Origin: Lachnospiraceae bacterium | GTDB lineage: Bacteria; Bacillota; Clostridia; Lachnospirales; Lachnospiraceae | DNA: 64,000 nt | Assembly: GCA_017434885.1 (NCBI GenBank) | Contig: JAFSGE010000005.1 | Coordinates: 410,314 to 474,313, forward strand | Reading direction: 5' to 3' | Part shown: in pieces, positions 10,181-19,791 of the stretch | Position numbering within the stretch: the first letter of the stretch is position 1 | Layout: each line of letters opens with the position of its first letter | Notes under the pieces: generated by a model | Database searches by the model: none | Told to the model about the DNA's origin: nothing | Seen by the model: only the letters and a program-made list of their open reading frames with translations | Position numbers and translations under genes: made by a program

Positions 10181-11842
10181 TTAGTGAACCACATCCACAA
10201 ATCCGTCTTCTATTTTATCCCCACGGAAAATATCTTCTGCCTTTACGGGAGATGCCGGAAAATCATCATATCCCGTTCTGTCCCCTTCCTTGGGATAATA
10301 GAATGTATACCCATTCAGTTCATACGAAACAGTTTCAAAATTTTCATAGTCTTTCTGGGTTATCAAATACTTTGCTGTAGCATTTTCTGCCGTTTCCGCC
10401 GTAAACGCTCCCAGCTTATAAACTCCCAAAAGCATGACAAATGCCAAATACAACTTATATTTATCCACCTTGGGACTTATCTGCAAATATAAATATCCCC
10501 ACACCAGCATGGGTAGCACCCACAAATAAATACATCCGTAGCGGATCAGCGGTGCGCTGGTCAGCCAGAAAAGAAAACTCACTGCCATGGTTCCTGCAAC
10601 CAGTAAAAAATCCGCCATCTCTTTCTTTTTCTTTACAAGAGCATAAACACCAACTCCCGCAAGAATCACAAGAGAGAGCACTGCAAGCAGCAGAAATGCC
10701 TTGTTCACCGCATCAAGGGATTTCGCCCACTCAGGCAGCCACTTGCCAATCGGTTCCTCATATCTCGTTACATCAGAATATCCTCTGCCCCAGACCTGTA
10801 TTTCCTTCGAATCATAATCTGCCATTCCCTTAGGAATCTTGAAGTCAAAATCAAACAAATCAATAAATGTAAAGGGATACACCAACCAACCGGACAAGAC
10901 TACATTCCGAATCAGAAAGGGAAGGGCTGTTATTACACCCGCTCCCAAAAATCCGGCAATTGCTTTTCCCTTCTTTTCTTTTATCATCATCACCGCCGGC
11001 TTTATCGTCAGCAACAAAATCAATGCACCGGAAAGCTTAACGGTAAGCACACCGACGCACATTACACATAACAGACCGTAAGGATAGTAGGACTCTTCTC
11101 TGCTCTCCAACAGGTCAAGCCAGGTAATCAGAATATAAAATACACTCAGCACCATAAAATAATCCGATGCCGGCGAAATCATCTCATCAAAAATAATTAG
11201 CAGGTAATAAATACCCATAATCCGTACAAAATCAGCCAGTACAGGTCTTCGGAAATCTTTTCTGCATAGGCCGCCAAAGCATATCACTGCCAGAAGAACT
11301 GCCAGAAAACCGGCGCATACATGATAAGATTGTCCGCCCAAAAAAGCAAAGCTGTAAAGCGCCGAGAGGCAAAACGCCGCGCTGTTATAAGCAAGTCTGC
11401 TGTGCAAATTCCCAAGCCCCGGAACAATACCGTATTCCTCTATCCATCTGATACTCTGCGCATGGTAAAGTCCTGTATCATAGTGGATAATGCCGGTGGA
11501 GGCACCATATGCAAACAAAAGGATAAGGAAAACAACAGCCCCTGCTTTCACAGGGGTAATTGTCTGAAAGCGCTCTTTTAAATGCTGCACCGCTTCTTTT
11601 CCGTATTTTATCATACAGATACCGCAAATCAGAAGCAGAACTGCGTTTGCTACCAGTCCCACTTTATAAAAAATGCTGAAGAATTGGGCGTACACTGTAA
11701 CTGCGGTTATCCCTGCAAATACATAACTGCTGTCTCTTTTTACGGTATAGCCTGCCATCTTTGCCGTTGCCTGTAAAATAGCAAACCCTGTCACATAGCA
11801 GGTAAAGAGCATATAACTCCAAATCAATATCACAGATAACAT
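10181..11842 (-). CDS. Polytopic membrane protein of the glycan operon (LIC_10190-like)
   Basis: A 553-residue protein with about 11-13 predicted TM segments, an Arg/Asn-containing loop before SGWLVYPFTFIDLFDF (about residues 314-330) and a soluble C-terminal tail rich in Tyr, Asp and Pro (about 500-553). The overall pattern resembles the LIC_10190 family and other integral-membrane glycosyltransferase or polymerase-like proteins, but I make that comparison from memory only. It sits between gmd and fcl, 27 bp after gmd and 18 bp before fcl. A role in assembling or transferring fucose-containing glycan is a reasonable inference; no catalytic residue can be assigned. Confidence 0.65.
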   Translation of the reverse strand: MLSVILIWSYMLFTCYVTGFAILQATAKMAGYTVKRDSSYVFAGITAVTVYAQFFSIFYKVGLVANAVLLLICGICMIKYGKEAVQHLKERFQTITPVKAGAVVFLILLFAYGASTGIIHYDTGLYHAQSIRWIEEYGIVPGLGNLHSRLAYNSAAFCLSALYSFAFLGGQSYHVCAGFLAVLLAVICFGGLCRKDFRRPVLADFVRIMGIYYLLIIFDEMISPASDYFMVLSVFYILITWLDLLESREESYYPYGLLCVMCVGVLTVKLSGALILLLTIKPAVMMIKEKKGKAIAGFLGAGVITALPFLIRNVVLSGWLVYPFTFIDLFDFDFKIPKGMADYDSKEIQVWGRGYSDVTRYEEPIGKWLPEWAKSLDAVNKAFLLLAVLSLVILAGVGVYALVKKKKEMADFLLVAGTMAVSFLFWLTSAPLIRYGCIYLWVLPMLVWGYLYLQISPKVDKYKLYLAFVMLLGVYKLGAFTAETAENATAKYLITQKDYENFETVSYELNGYTFYYPKEGDRTGYDDFPASPVKAEDIFRGDKIEDGFVDVVH

Positions 11843-11869
11843 ACCGGATAGCCTCTTAATTTCTTTTTA

Positions 11870-12949
11870 TTATGCGTTACCGGATTTTCTTTTTTCTTTG
11901 TATTCTTCGCAGCTCATTCCCGCAACTTCGCGAAGGTCTGCATCCATCATCATGCTGACAAGTCCCTTGAAGTCTACATCTCTCTTCCAGCCAAGTGCCT
12001 TTTCAGCCTTAGCAGAGTTACCCCAAAGGAATTCTACCTCAGCGGGACGATAAAACTCAGGATTTACATCTACCAAAAGCTTGCCTGTCTCTGCATCGTA
12101 ACCCTTTTCATTTACGCCGGTTCCTTCCCAACGCACCTCAACACCAAGTTCATTAAAGGATGCTTCCACAAATTCTCTTACGGTATGAGTCTCATTTGTT
12201 GCAAGAACATAGTCCCCGGGTGCATCCTGCTGAAGCATCAGCCACATACCTTTCACATAGTCACCTGCAAATCCCCAGTCACGCTTTGCGTTCATGTTAC
12301 CTAAGGAAAGCTTTTCCTGCTTGCCGGCAATGATATTAGCAATAGCAAGGGTAATCTTTCTGGTTACAAAGTTTTCACCTCTTCTGGGTGATTCATGGTT
12401 AAAAAGAATACCGTTACATGCAAACATGTTGTAGGATTCTCTGTAGTTTACAGTAATCCAGTAGGAATACAATTTTGCCACGCCGTAAGGACTCTTAGGA
12501 TAAAAAGGTGTTGCCTCACTCTGGGGTGCTGTTTCGGGAAGTCCGCCAAACAGCTCGGAAGTAGATGCCTGATAGTAACGGCAGTTTCCACCGTTTACAC
12601 GGATTGCTTCCAATAATTTTAAAGTGCTTACACCGGTAGCCTCTGCTGTATACTCAGGCACTTCAAAAGAAACACCTACGTGTGACTGCGCTGCCAGATT
12701 GTAAACCTCTGTAGGTCTGATTTCTGCAATCAGTCTCATCAGGTTACTGGAATCTGTCATATCTGCAAAGTGAAGGAAAAACTTCACATTGTTATAATTA
12801 GAATGGATAATATGGTCAATTCTTGAGGTATTGCTGATACTGTGACGGCGAATCAGACCATGTACCTCATATCCTTTCTCCAATAAAAATTCTGCCAGGT
12901 AAGAGCCGTCCTGTCCTGTAATACCTGTAATTAATGCTATATTTTTCAT
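11870..12949 (-). CDS. gmd: GDP-mannose 4,6-dehydratase
   Basis: Converts GDP-D-mannose to GDP-4-keto-6-deoxy-D-mannose, the first step to GDP-fucose. The 359-residue protein has the NADP-binding [20 protein letters not shown] at the N-terminus, the conserved GLIRRHS segment, the active-site Tyr/Lys in [10 protein letters not shown] (about 156-165) and the family motif [16 protein letters not shown]. Length is typical. It is the first gene of a three-gene operon with a good promoter at 12997-13025 and the ribosome site AAAGGAG. Confidence 0.97.
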   Translation of the reverse strand: MKNIALITGITGQDGSYLAEFLLEKGYEVHGLIRRHSISNTSRIDHIIHSNYNNVKFFLHFADMTDSSNLMRLIAEIRPTEVYNLAAQSHVGVSFEVPEYTAEATGVSTLKLLEAIRVNGGNCRYYQASTSELFGGLPETAPQSEATPFYPKSPYGVAKLYSYWITVNYRESYNMFACNGILFNHESPRRGENFVTRKITLAIANIIAGKQEKLSLGNMNAKRDWGFAGDYVKGMWLMLQQDAPGDYVLATNETHTVREFVEASFNELGVEVRWEGTGVNEKGYDAETGKLLVDVNPEFYRPAEVEFLWGNSAKAEKALGWKRDVDFKGLVSMMMDADLREVAGMSCEEYKEKRKSGNA

Positions 12950-12996
12950 ATAAATCTCCTTTAAAATTTTTGTCTTATTTTGCTATTCCATTAGGC

Positions 12997-13025
12997 AGTA
13001 TACTATTGTATAATACAAGTGGCAA
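12997..13025 (-). promoter_or_regulatory. Sigma-A promoter of the gmd operon
   Basis: Minus strand TTGCCA (13025-13020), 17-bp spacer, TATACT (13002-12997). It overlaps the region that must also hold the promoter of the divergent AraC gene, where TATAAT on the plus strand is at 13009-13014. The two promoters therefore face each other across the same DNA. Confidence 0.65.
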
Positions 13026-13082
13026 TCAAATATCTTGCGTAAAAATAGTAAAATATTGCTATTTAAAAAAGGAGTGCTGAAA

Positions 13083-13919
13083 ATGGCAAAATCATCTTCC
13101 AACCGTATCCTTGCAACGCCTTCCGCTTATGCCCGTAAACATTATCTTTATGTGCAGGAGGTAGGAACCCTCCAAAGTTTAGAGCCCCACGTAAGCAAAC
13201 GTCAAAACTTAAATTCTTTTTTGTTTTTTATTGTACTGGATGGAGAAGGCACACTTTTTTATGAAGGAACACGCCACCGCATTTGCAGCGGAGACTGTGT
13301 CTGGGTAGACTGTACGCAGCCTTACTTTCACGAGAGCAGTTTTGAACACCCCTGGAGCCTGAAATGGGTACATTTTAACGGGCCGGAAGCCAAACACTTT
13401 TATGAAACCTATCTGTCCAAAGGTAATTCCTATATTTTCCACCCACGAAGCATCCTTCCCTTTACGGAAGCCTTAGACCAGCTTTACGGTTTTCATCAAA
13501 ACAAAACTCCGCTTATGGAGCTTGGCTCCAACAAATGCATTACCGATATTATTACTCTCTGCTTTACCGAAAATGAATCATTAAAACAGGGTGAATACTC
13601 CATTCCCGAGAAATTACAACAAATTCACACTTATCTGGTGGAGCATTATTCTGAAAAAATAACTCTGGAAGATTTAGCGGAGCACTTTTTTATCAGCAAA
13701 TTTCACCTTTCCAGAGAATACAAAAAAACCTATGGAAATACTATCGGAAACGAATTGACTTATCAGCGTATCTCCCATGCCAAATCCATGCTCCGTTTCA
13801 GCGATGATTCTGTAGATGCCATTGCTCTCAAATGCGGATTTCAGGATTCCGGTTATTTTATTAAGGTCTTCAAAAAAGCAGAAAATATGACACCCCTGGA
13901 ATATAGAAAAAAGTGGTAA
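13083..13919 (+). CDS. AraC-family transcriptional regulator
   Basis: A 278-residue regulator with an N-terminal cupin-type sensor domain (about 20-130, including HRICSGDCVWVD) and a C-terminal pair of helix-turn-helix motifs (EDLAEHFFISKFHLSREYKK and VDAIALKCGFQDSGYFIKVFKK). The open frame starts 16 codons earlier, but the ATG at 13083 has AAGGAG eight bases ahead. It is divergent from the gmd operon, with a shared 133-bp intergenic region, so gmd control is possible. The ligand is not evident; such cupins usually sense sugars. Confidence 0.9.
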   Translation: MAKSSSNRILATPSAYARKHYLYVQEVGTLQSLEPHVSKRQNLNSFLFFIVLDGEGTLFYEGTRHRICSGDCVWVDCTQPYFHESSFEHPWSLKWVHFNGPEAKHFYETYLSKGNSYIFHPRSILPFTEALDQLYGFHQNKTPLMELGSNKCITDIITLCFTENESLKQGEYSIPEKLQQIHTYLVEHYSEKITLEDLAEHFFISKFHLSREYKKTYGNTIGNELTYQRISHAKSMLRFSDDSVDAIALKCGFQDSGYFIKVFKKAENMTPLEYRKKW

Positions 13920-13935
13920 AACTACCACTTTTTTT
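13907..13935. terminator. Bidirectional rho-independent terminator
   Basis: Stem AGTGGTA / TACCACT with loop AAAC, flanked by A-run and T-run on both sides, so it can stop transcription from the AraC gene (plus) and from the PAP2 gene (minus). It overlaps the last codons of the AraC gene. Confidence 0.8.
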
Positions 13936-13936
13936 G

Positions 13937-14395
13937 TTACATAATATTACCCATAATAACAGCAATCACAATACCAAGAATGCCGCCGATAAGAACCTGT
14001 AAAGGTGTATGTCCCACAAACTCTTTAAGTTTGTCCTCTACACTCATCTCCTTGCCCATCTTTGCAAACATCTCAATCATTTCATTCAGCACTCTCGCTT
14101 GTATGCCCGTCTCCCTGCGCACACCCATAGCATCATACATGACAATAATCGCAAGCATAACAGAAATAGCACACTCAAAGCTACCGCCTCCGTACTGCAT
14201 TGCAGACGATGTTGCCAATGCACACACTGTTGCCGAATGGCAACTGGGCATACCACCACTTCCTACAAGTCTCTCTGCCACAAACTTTTTATAAATAATC
14301 AAATGTATTATTGTCTTGGATACCTGTGCCACAAACCAGCCAAGCGCTGCCGAAACGAATACTTTATTGTGAAGTAGCGCCACTAAAAATTCCAT
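13937..14395 (-). CDS. Divergent PAP2-family membrane protein (DUF212, YuiD-like)
   Basis: A 152-residue membrane protein with several hydrophobic segments. The family signature is present: GGMPSCHSATVCALA (about 47-61) and, later, MGVRRETGIQARVLNEM. The family is distantly related to PAP2 phosphatases; its substrate is not established. It stands alone, convergent with the AraC gene, and shares a terminator with it. Confidence 0.85.
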   Translation of the reverse strand: MEFLVALLHNKVFVSAALGWFVAQVSKTIIHLIIYKKFVAERLVGSGGMPSCHSATVCALATSSAMQYGGGSFECAISVMLAIIVMYDAMGVRRETGIQARVLNEMIEMFAKMGKEMSVEDKLKEFVGHTPLQVLIGGILGIVIAVIMGNIM

Positions 14396-14470
14396 TTTTC
14401 AATAAACCATACCTTTCTCATTCTGTAAAACTTGCTTGTATTTTGGTTTTTACAAACAAATGGCGACTTC

Positions 14471-15313
14471 CTACAAAGTCTTGATATATTCCTCGATTGC
14501 ATCGTGCCAGTCGGCGAACTGATAACCACCGGTTAATTTCAGCATGTAATTTTCCAAAATGGAATAAGCCGGTCTGGGCGCTGCCGCACCGTACTCTGCG
14601 GTAGAAATCCCCTCAACCTGCGTTGCTTTTCCTGCCAAGCGGAAAATCTCCTGTGCAAATTCTGCCCAATGACAGCTACCCTCACAGGTTGCATGGAACA
14701 ATCCGTAATTTTCAGTAAATAAAAGCTGCGCAATTGCTGCCGCAAGCTCCTTAGTGCTGGTAGGACTTCCAAACTGGTCATTTACCACACGCACCTTGTC
14801 ATGTGTTTCAGAAAGGCGAAGCATTGTCTTTGCGAAATTTTTTCCATCGCCGTAAAGCCATGCAGTACGGAGAATAAAATAACGGTCAGCAAAATCCTTT
14901 ACCATATTTTCTCCCACAAGCTTACTTGCTCCGTAAATTCCCTGCGGATTGGGCGTATCAAATTCAAGATAAGGTCTGGTGCCTTTACCGTCAAAAACAT
15001 AATCCGTGGAAACATGAATCATCTTTGCACCGGTTTCGGTCGCGGCAATACTTAAGTTTCTCGGACCAATTGCATTAATACGATATGCGTTATCCACATC
15101 TGTCTCACAGGCATCTACTGCCGTGTGCGCTGCACAGTTAATAATCGCATAGGGTTTTACTTCCCTTGCAAGTGCCATTACTTTATCAATATTGGTAATG
15201 TCAAGTTCCCCTACATCTGTGTTTACAAATTCAAGTTCCGCATTTCCTGCCAGTTCTTTATTAATAGCTCTGCCAAGCTGACCATTGCAGCCTGTTACGA
15301 TTATTTTTTTCAT
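14471..15313 (-). CDS. rfbD: dTDP-4-dehydrorhamnose reductase
   Basis: Reduces dTDP-4-keto-L-rhamnose to dTDP-L-rhamnose with NAD(P)H. The 280-residue protein has the glycine motif GCNGQLGRAI, the segment STDYVFDGKGTRPYLE, and the active-site YGASKLVGE (about 128-136). The ATG at 15313 is preferred over one seven codons upstream because family members start with MKK(I/V)xVTGxxGQLG; GAGAAGG lies 12-18 bases before it. The other rhamnose genes (rfbA, rfbB, rfbC) are not in the window, so this is a detached member of the pathway. A good promoter is at 15373-15401. Confidence 0.93.
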   Translation of the reverse strand: MKKIIVTGCNGQLGRAINKELAGNAELEFVNTDVGELDITNIDKVMALAREVKPYAIINCAAHTAVDACETDVDNAYRINAIGPRNLSIAATETGAKMIHVSTDYVFDGKGTRPYLEFDTPNPQGIYGASKLVGENMVKDFADRYFILRTAWLYGDGKNFAKTMLRLSETHDKVRVVNDQFGSPTSTKELAAAIAQLLFTENYGLFHATCEGSCHWAEFAQEIFRLAGKATQVEGISTAEYGAAAPRPAYSILENYMLKLTGGYQFADWHDAIEEYIKTL

Positions 15314-15372
15314 AAAACCGTTATCCCTTCTCATTTATCTGTGGAATACATTATGCTATACCACCATTTTAT

Positions 15373-15401
15373 ATTGTACCCGTTTCTTTCCATTTGTACA
15401 A
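15373..15401 (-). promoter_or_regulatory. Sigma-A promoter of rfbD
   Basis: Minus strand TTGTAC (15401-15396), 17-bp spacer, TACAAT (15378-15373), 59 bp ahead of the start codon. Confidence 0.6.
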
Positions 15402-15478
15402 GTCATTAATTTGTTAAGCTTTTGTATAGTTGTAACAAATTCTTAATATTTTTGTATCACATTTTACACATTTTTCTA

Positions 15479-15507
15479 GTGACGGTTTCTTTTATCTGTG
15501 TTATAAT
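15479..15507 (+). promoter_or_regulatory. Sigma-A promoter of the DUF3048 gene
   Basis: GTGACG (15479-15484), 17-bp spacer, perfect TATAAT (15502-15507), 56 bp before the start codon at 15564. Confidence 0.65.
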
Positions 15508-15563
15508 GTCAGTTGTGTGATTATAATGAAATTTATACATATTAAGAAAGTGAGGAAATATTG

Positions 15564-16721
15564 ATGAAAAGATTACAAGTGCTTTTTCTTGTAGCCTTAT
15601 CTTCATCTCTTTTATTATTCGGTTGCGGCAAAGAAGAAACAGTTACTCAGCCTGTGGTAGAGCCTATTGTGGAAGCCCAGCCTGAAAAAGAGACCGAACC
15701 CACAGAAGAAGTTCCGGCAGAAAACGAAACAGATTTAGATGCTCCTCCTGCAGAGGGTATGGTACGAAGCCGTCTGACTAATGAATGGGTTGACGAAGAA
15801 GTGGCAAAGACGCGTCCCATTGCAGTAATGGTTCCCAACTCCAAAACCGCAAGTCAGTACAACTTATCCAAGGCTTCCGTTCTTTACGAATGTAATGTAG
15901 AAGGCAGTATGACAAGACTTATGGCTGTTTGGGAAGATTGGGAAAGCTTAGATAAAATCGGTAATGTAAGAAGCTGCCGTGATTATTATTTATATTGGGC
16001 ATTTGAATGGGATGCCATTTATATCCACTACGGCGGACCTTTCTACATTGATGATTTGATTGCAAGAGAAGATACACAGAATATCAACTGTATCGATTAT
16101 GCAAACGCTACTTTCAGAGATACCGCAAAGAACTCCACTGACAATGCTTTTACAAGTGCAGAGCGTATTAAAGAAGCAGCTGATTATTACGGATACCCCA
16201 CCGAATACAGAGAAGGTTATTCTGACGATAATCACTTCCAGTTTGCTACCAATTCAGAACCTAACACATTAGAGCAGTACAGCGATGCGATTGACGCAAA
16301 AAAAATTGATATGTCACCTGCTTATCCTGTTACCAACTGCTATTTTGTTTATAACGAAGAAACCGGCTTATACGAAAGATTCCAGCATTTGTCCGGCGAC
16401 AGCGACGGTCCTCACGTTGACCTTGCTACCAACGAACAGCTTGCATTCAAAAACGTATTAGTACAGAACACTTACTTCGAAGTAAGAGATCAAAAAGGTT
16501 ATCTTGCATTCCAGTGTCATGATACAACAAGAGACGGATGGTTCTTTACAAACGGAAAAGGTATTCACGTGACATGGGAAAAGACTGCTGACTATAGCGC
16601 TACCAGATATTATGACGATGACGGTAATGAAATCAAATTAAACACCGGTAAGACCATGATATGTATTTTGGAAGACGGCGATTCCTTTAACGTAGACGAT
16701 AAGGTAATTGAAGCAGACTAA
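15564..16721 (+). CDS. DUF3048 lipoprotein (YerB-like)
   Basis: A 385-residue lipoprotein: signal peptide with lipobox LFGC near residue 21, a Glu/Pro/Thr linker (about 25-65), then two domains typical of the DUF3048 family (PIAVMVPNSKTASQYNLSKA; later the C-terminal beta domain with FQCHDTTRDGWFFTNG). B. subtilis YerB is the best-known relative; the biochemical role is not established. The frame opens with TTG, but the following ATG at 15564 has GAGGAAATATTG before it. It is monocistronic, with its own promoter and a strong terminator. Confidence 0.9.
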   Translation: MKRLQVLFLVALSSSLLLFGCGKEETVTQPVVEPIVEAQPEKETEPTEEVPAENETDLDAPPAEGMVRSRLTNEWVDEEVAKTRPIAVMVPNSKTASQYNLSKASVLYECNVEGSMTRLMAVWEDWESLDKIGNVRSCRDYYLYWAFEWDAIYIHYGGPFYIDDLIAREDTQNINCIDYANATFRDTAKNSTDNAFTSAERIKEAADYYGYPTEYREGYSDDNHFQFATNSEPNTLEQYSDAIDAKKIDMSPAYPVTNCYFVYNEETGLYERFQHLSGDSDGPHVDLATNEQLAFKNVLVQNTYFEVRDQKGYLAFQCHDTTRDGWFFTNGKGIHVTWEKTADYSATRYYDDDGNEIKLNTGKTMICILEDGDSFNVDDKVIEAD

Positions 16722-16741
16722 AATCAGTATAATAAAAAATT

Positions 16742-16772
16742 AACGGCAGTCCAATATGGACTGCCGTTTTTT
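16742..16772. terminator. Rho-independent terminator
   Basis: Perfect 11-bp stem AACGGCAGTCC / GGACTGCCGTT (16742-16752, 16758-16768) with 5-base loop, followed by a T-run on the plus strand. It ends the DUF3048 transcript and abuts the stop codon of the converging HPr gene. Confidence 0.92.
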
Positions 16773-17034
16773 ACTCACCTAATCCGCTTTCGATTGCATT
16801 TACCAAGCATCTTAACGCTTCTTCTTCATCTTCACCTTCACACACAAACTCTATTTCATCGCCGCACTTCACGCAGGCTCCCAATACACTTAATACACTT
16901 TTGGCATTTGCTGTATTTCCTCTGAAGGTAAAGGTTATCAGTGATTTAAATTGCATTGCTTCCTTGCAAAGGATACCTGCCGGTCTGAGATGAAGACCGG
17001 TGGGATTCTTAATAACCACCTTTTGGCTTACCAT
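16771..17034 (-). CDS. HPr-family phosphocarrier protein
   Basis: An 87-residue HPr-like protein. His15 sits in GLHLRPA (the phosphotransfer site used by enzyme I), and Ser46 in AKSVLSVLG is at the exact position of the HPr kinase regulatory serine. The open frame begins 13 codons earlier; the ATG at 17034 with GGAGGAGG in front matches the family start. It follows glmM by 83 bp. No other PTS gene is near. Extra cysteines (C23, C51, C54) and the acidic C-terminal half differ from the housekeeping HPr, so it could be an HPr paralogue (Crh-like) with a regulatory role. Confidence 0.88.
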   Translation of the reverse strand: MVSQKVVIKNPTGLHLRPAGILCKEAMQFKSLITFTFRGNTANAKSVLSVLGACVKCGDEIEFVCEGEDEEEALRCLVNAIESGLGE

Positions 17035-17117
17035 TTGTTCCTCCTCCAATTCTTTTGATGCCTTCTCCATCAAGCTTCTGATTTAACTATACCATTTTCC
17101 CATACTTTTCTCAAGTC

Positions 17118-18467
17118 TTAGAGCATGATATTTTGAATCAAATCTGCAAGCTGACGTGCCTCTTTATCAATCATTTCCTGATCTTTTCCTTCAATCATAA
17201 CTCTCACCAAAGGCTCTGTACCGGAAGGACGAATAAGCACTCTTCCTTCACCGGCAAACTTTTCGGTAAGCGCTGCGATTGCCTCTGCAATTTCAGGATA
17301 CTCCATGTATTTTTCCTTTTTATGATTCGGTACTTTCGCATTCACAAGTGCCTGAGGAAGCACTTCCATAATGGAAGAAAGTTCTGATAATGATTTACCG
17401 GTTTCCACCATTACCTGTAATAAATGAAGAGCACTTAAAAGACCGTCTCCGGTTGTATTTTCTTTTAGGAAAATGATATGTCCGGACTGTTCTCCGCCAA
17501 GACTTGCTCCGATTTCTTTCATACGCTCAAGCACATATCTGTCACCAACCTTGGTCTGTTCAACCTTTAATCCCTGTTTTTCTGCCATAAGGAAAAATCC
17601 AAGATTGCTCATAACAGTTGCAACAATGGTATCACCGGAAAGCTCACCCTTTTCCTTCATATGATTACCTACAATGGCCATAATCTGGTCACCGTCTACC
17701 ACATTACCCATTTCATCTACAGCCATCAGTCTGTCTGCATCACCATCAAATGCAAGACCCACATTTGCTTTTTCATAGACAACTCTTGCACGAAGCTCTT
17801 CCATATGTGTGGAACCGCAATTGGCATTAATATTGGTTCCGTCAGGCATATTATGAATTGCCACTACATTACCGCCAAGTTCCTTTAACGCTTCTACAGA
17901 GGTATAGAAAGATGCACCTTCTGCACAGTCTACCACAATTTTAAGTCCTGTTAAATCCACATTAACGGAGCGGATAGAGTGATTAATATACTCTTCTCTG
18001 GCATCGGTACGATATTTAATCTTTCCCACATTGGAACCGATAGGGAACTTAATTCCCTGCATATTGCTTTTAATCAAATCTTCAATTTCATCTTCCATGG
18101 CATCGGGAAGCTTGTAGCCGTTTCCGTCAAAAAACTTAATACCGTTAAACTCCACGGGATTGTGAGAAGCAGAAATCACAACGCCTGCATCCACTTTATA
18201 TTTTCTGGTCAAATACGCTACCGCCGGAGTCGGAAGCACACCTACATATACCGCATTTGCTCCCACAGAACAAATACCTGCCATAAGTGCATTCGCAAGC
18301 ATATCTCCGGAAATTCTGGTGTCACATCCAACCATGATCGTAGGTTTATGTTGGTTTTCTTTGGTAAGCACATACGCGCCTGCCTGACCTAGCTGCATTG
18401 CAAGTAACGGTGTCAGTTCATCATTCGCTACACCTCTTACGCCATCTGTACCAAATAATCTTCCCAT
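17118..18467 (-). CDS. glmM: Phosphoglucosamine mutase
   Basis: Converts glucosamine-6-phosphate to glucosamine-1-phosphate for peptidoglycan precursors. A 449-residue protein with the N-terminal MGRLFGTDGVRGVAN, the phosphoserine loop VISASHNP (Ser101), metal-binding DGDADR (about 239-244) and the C-terminal phosphate-binding RPSGTEPLVRVM. Length and motifs are standard. It is the last gene of cdaA-cdaR-glmM, a conserved Firmicutes operon in which GlmM is known to bind and restrain the cyclase CdaA. Confidence 0.98.
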   Translation of the reverse strand: MGRLFGTDGVRGVANDELTPLLAMQLGQAGAYVLTKENQHKPTIMVGCDTRISGDMLANALMAGICSVGANAVYVGVLPTPAVAYLTRKYKVDAGVVISASHNPVEFNGIKFFDGNGYKLPDAMEDEIEDLIKSNMQGIKFPIGSNVGKIKYRTDAREEYINHSIRSVNVDLTGLKIVVDCAEGASFYTSVEALKELGGNVVAIHNMPDGTNINANCGSTHMEELRARVVYEKANVGLAFDGDADRLMAVDEMGNVVDGDQIMAIVGNHMKEKGELSGDTIVATVMSNLGFFLMAEKQGLKVEQTKVGDRYVLERMKEIGASLGGEQSGHIIFLKENTTGDGLLSALHLLQVMVETGKSLSELSSIMEVLPQALVNAKVPNHKKEKYMEYPEIAEAIAALTEKFAGEGRVLIRPSGTEPLVRVMIEGKDQEMIDKEARQLADLIQNIML

Positions 18468-18513
18468 CTTTTTGTGTTGTGCCCCTCTAAAGGCACTCTC
18501 CTTTTTTTATATT

Positions 18514-19791
18514 TTACTCTGCTATCTCAGATAGATGCATCAAAATCGTTAACGGTTGTGCCATTTCTACATCTTCGCCAAGTCCAAAATCAACTTCAAC
18601 GTAATAGTAACCGTCTGTCGCTTCTTCCATGCCCTCTTCTTCCATCCACTTCTGCACATCCACGGTTCCTTTGATTTCATTTACACGAACCGCGGATAAA
18701 TCGGAAGGAAGTCCTATCAGCGTAACAGCAATGTCTTCTTCAAATTCCTCTATGGAGGCTCTGAATCCTTCCGGAACATTAGTTACTTCAATGGCAGTTC
18801 CCGGAATATCCACTTCACGGGAAGTTTCCTGTCTAATCATAACCGTCACTTCCGTCTTTGCCAATGAGGCATCCGCCAAATGCACATTATCCGGCAAATA
18901 CTCTTTCAGATTTAACTCAACAACATAATCACCCGTCTGTCCCGTAACGTCTACCGCTTCTGCCGGCACTTCAATCATCGCTATATTTCTGATTACATTG
19001 CTCTTTCCTGCAATCAAAACAGTCTCTACACTGCCGGAAGGTGTCTGCGCGATTCTGTAACCGTCAGCCGGTGTTCCGGATACATTATAATGTACCGGCA
19101 CTTCTGCCGTCTGATAAATACTTACATTAACGCCTACAGACCTTATATTCTGTGAAATGCGGCTGCTCTGTATCAGATGCTCATCAGCATCGTACAAACG
19201 AATATCCAAATTAGTACCAATATCATTGGTAAATCCTGTTACATCCACTTCCACCATCGCCTTTGATACCTGATCAATCACTGACTCCGGTCCGGAAATT
19301 CGAATCAGATTCTGGTCAGTTGTAACTTCACCGACAATATATCCGCTTGCAACTTCTCCTGCCACATTGGCTTTCAATGCTAACGTTTTTGATTTTTTGT
19401 TTTCAATATTCAATTTGACAGTATCAATACTTCCCTTAATACTTTCAATGTCATCACCGTAAATACTGCTGGAAAATTTAATACTGATGGTATCCAGACT
19501 ACTAAGGTCATTGATATCCGCCGTCGCTGTAATATTCCCCGCATTTAATGCGCTGTGTACTGACTTCGGAGCCTTAACGGAAACCCTCTCCACCACATCT
19601 GTTCCGTCAAGAATTTCATATACCTTTCCGGCATCCGTAATCAGATCGGTATTCAAAAGCTTCACCGGAACATTTACATACGTCTCCGTAATTGTGGGGT
19701 TTTCCATGTTGTTAACCACAAGCCAAAGAACAAATGCAAAAAGCAGGGATATCAGTTTCAGGCCCATATTGGCTGTAAGCTTATTTTTCAC
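18514..19791 (-). CDS. cdaR: YbbR-domain regulator of diadenylate cyclase
   Basis: A 425-residue protein with an N-terminal TM anchor (about 10-27) and four extracytoplasmic YbbR-type repeats of about 85 residues, each of beta type. In Firmicutes CdaR modulates the activity of the membrane cyclase CdaA. Its start overlaps the end of cdaA by 11 bp, which indicates translational coupling. glmM follows 46 bp downstream. Confidence 0.93.
   Translation of the reverse strand: MKNKLTANMGLKLISLLFAFVLWLVVNNMENPTITETYVNVPVKLLNTDLITDAGKVYEILDGTDVVERVSVKAPKSVHSALNAGNITATADINDLSSLDTISIKFSSSIYGDDIESIKGSIDTVKLNIENKKSKTLALKANVAGEVASGYIVGEVTTDQNLIRISGPESVIDQVSKAMVEVDVTGFTNDIGTNLDIRLYDADEHLIQSSRISQNIRSVGVNVSIYQTAEVPVHYNVSGTPADGYRIAQTPSGSVETVLIAGKSNVIRNIAMIEVPAEAVDVTGQTGDYVVELNLKEYLPDNVHLADASLAKTEVTVMIRQETSREVDIPGTAIEVTNVPEGFRASIEEFEEDIAVTLIGLPSDLSAVRVNEIKGTVDVQKWMEEEGMEEATDGYYYVEVDFGLGEDVEMAQPLTILMHLSEIAE

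Noticed and set aside
9218-12949. GDP-fucose operon as a transferred island
   Set aside because: Motifs, RBS style and apparent base composition are like the neighbours; no mobility genes or repeats at the edges.
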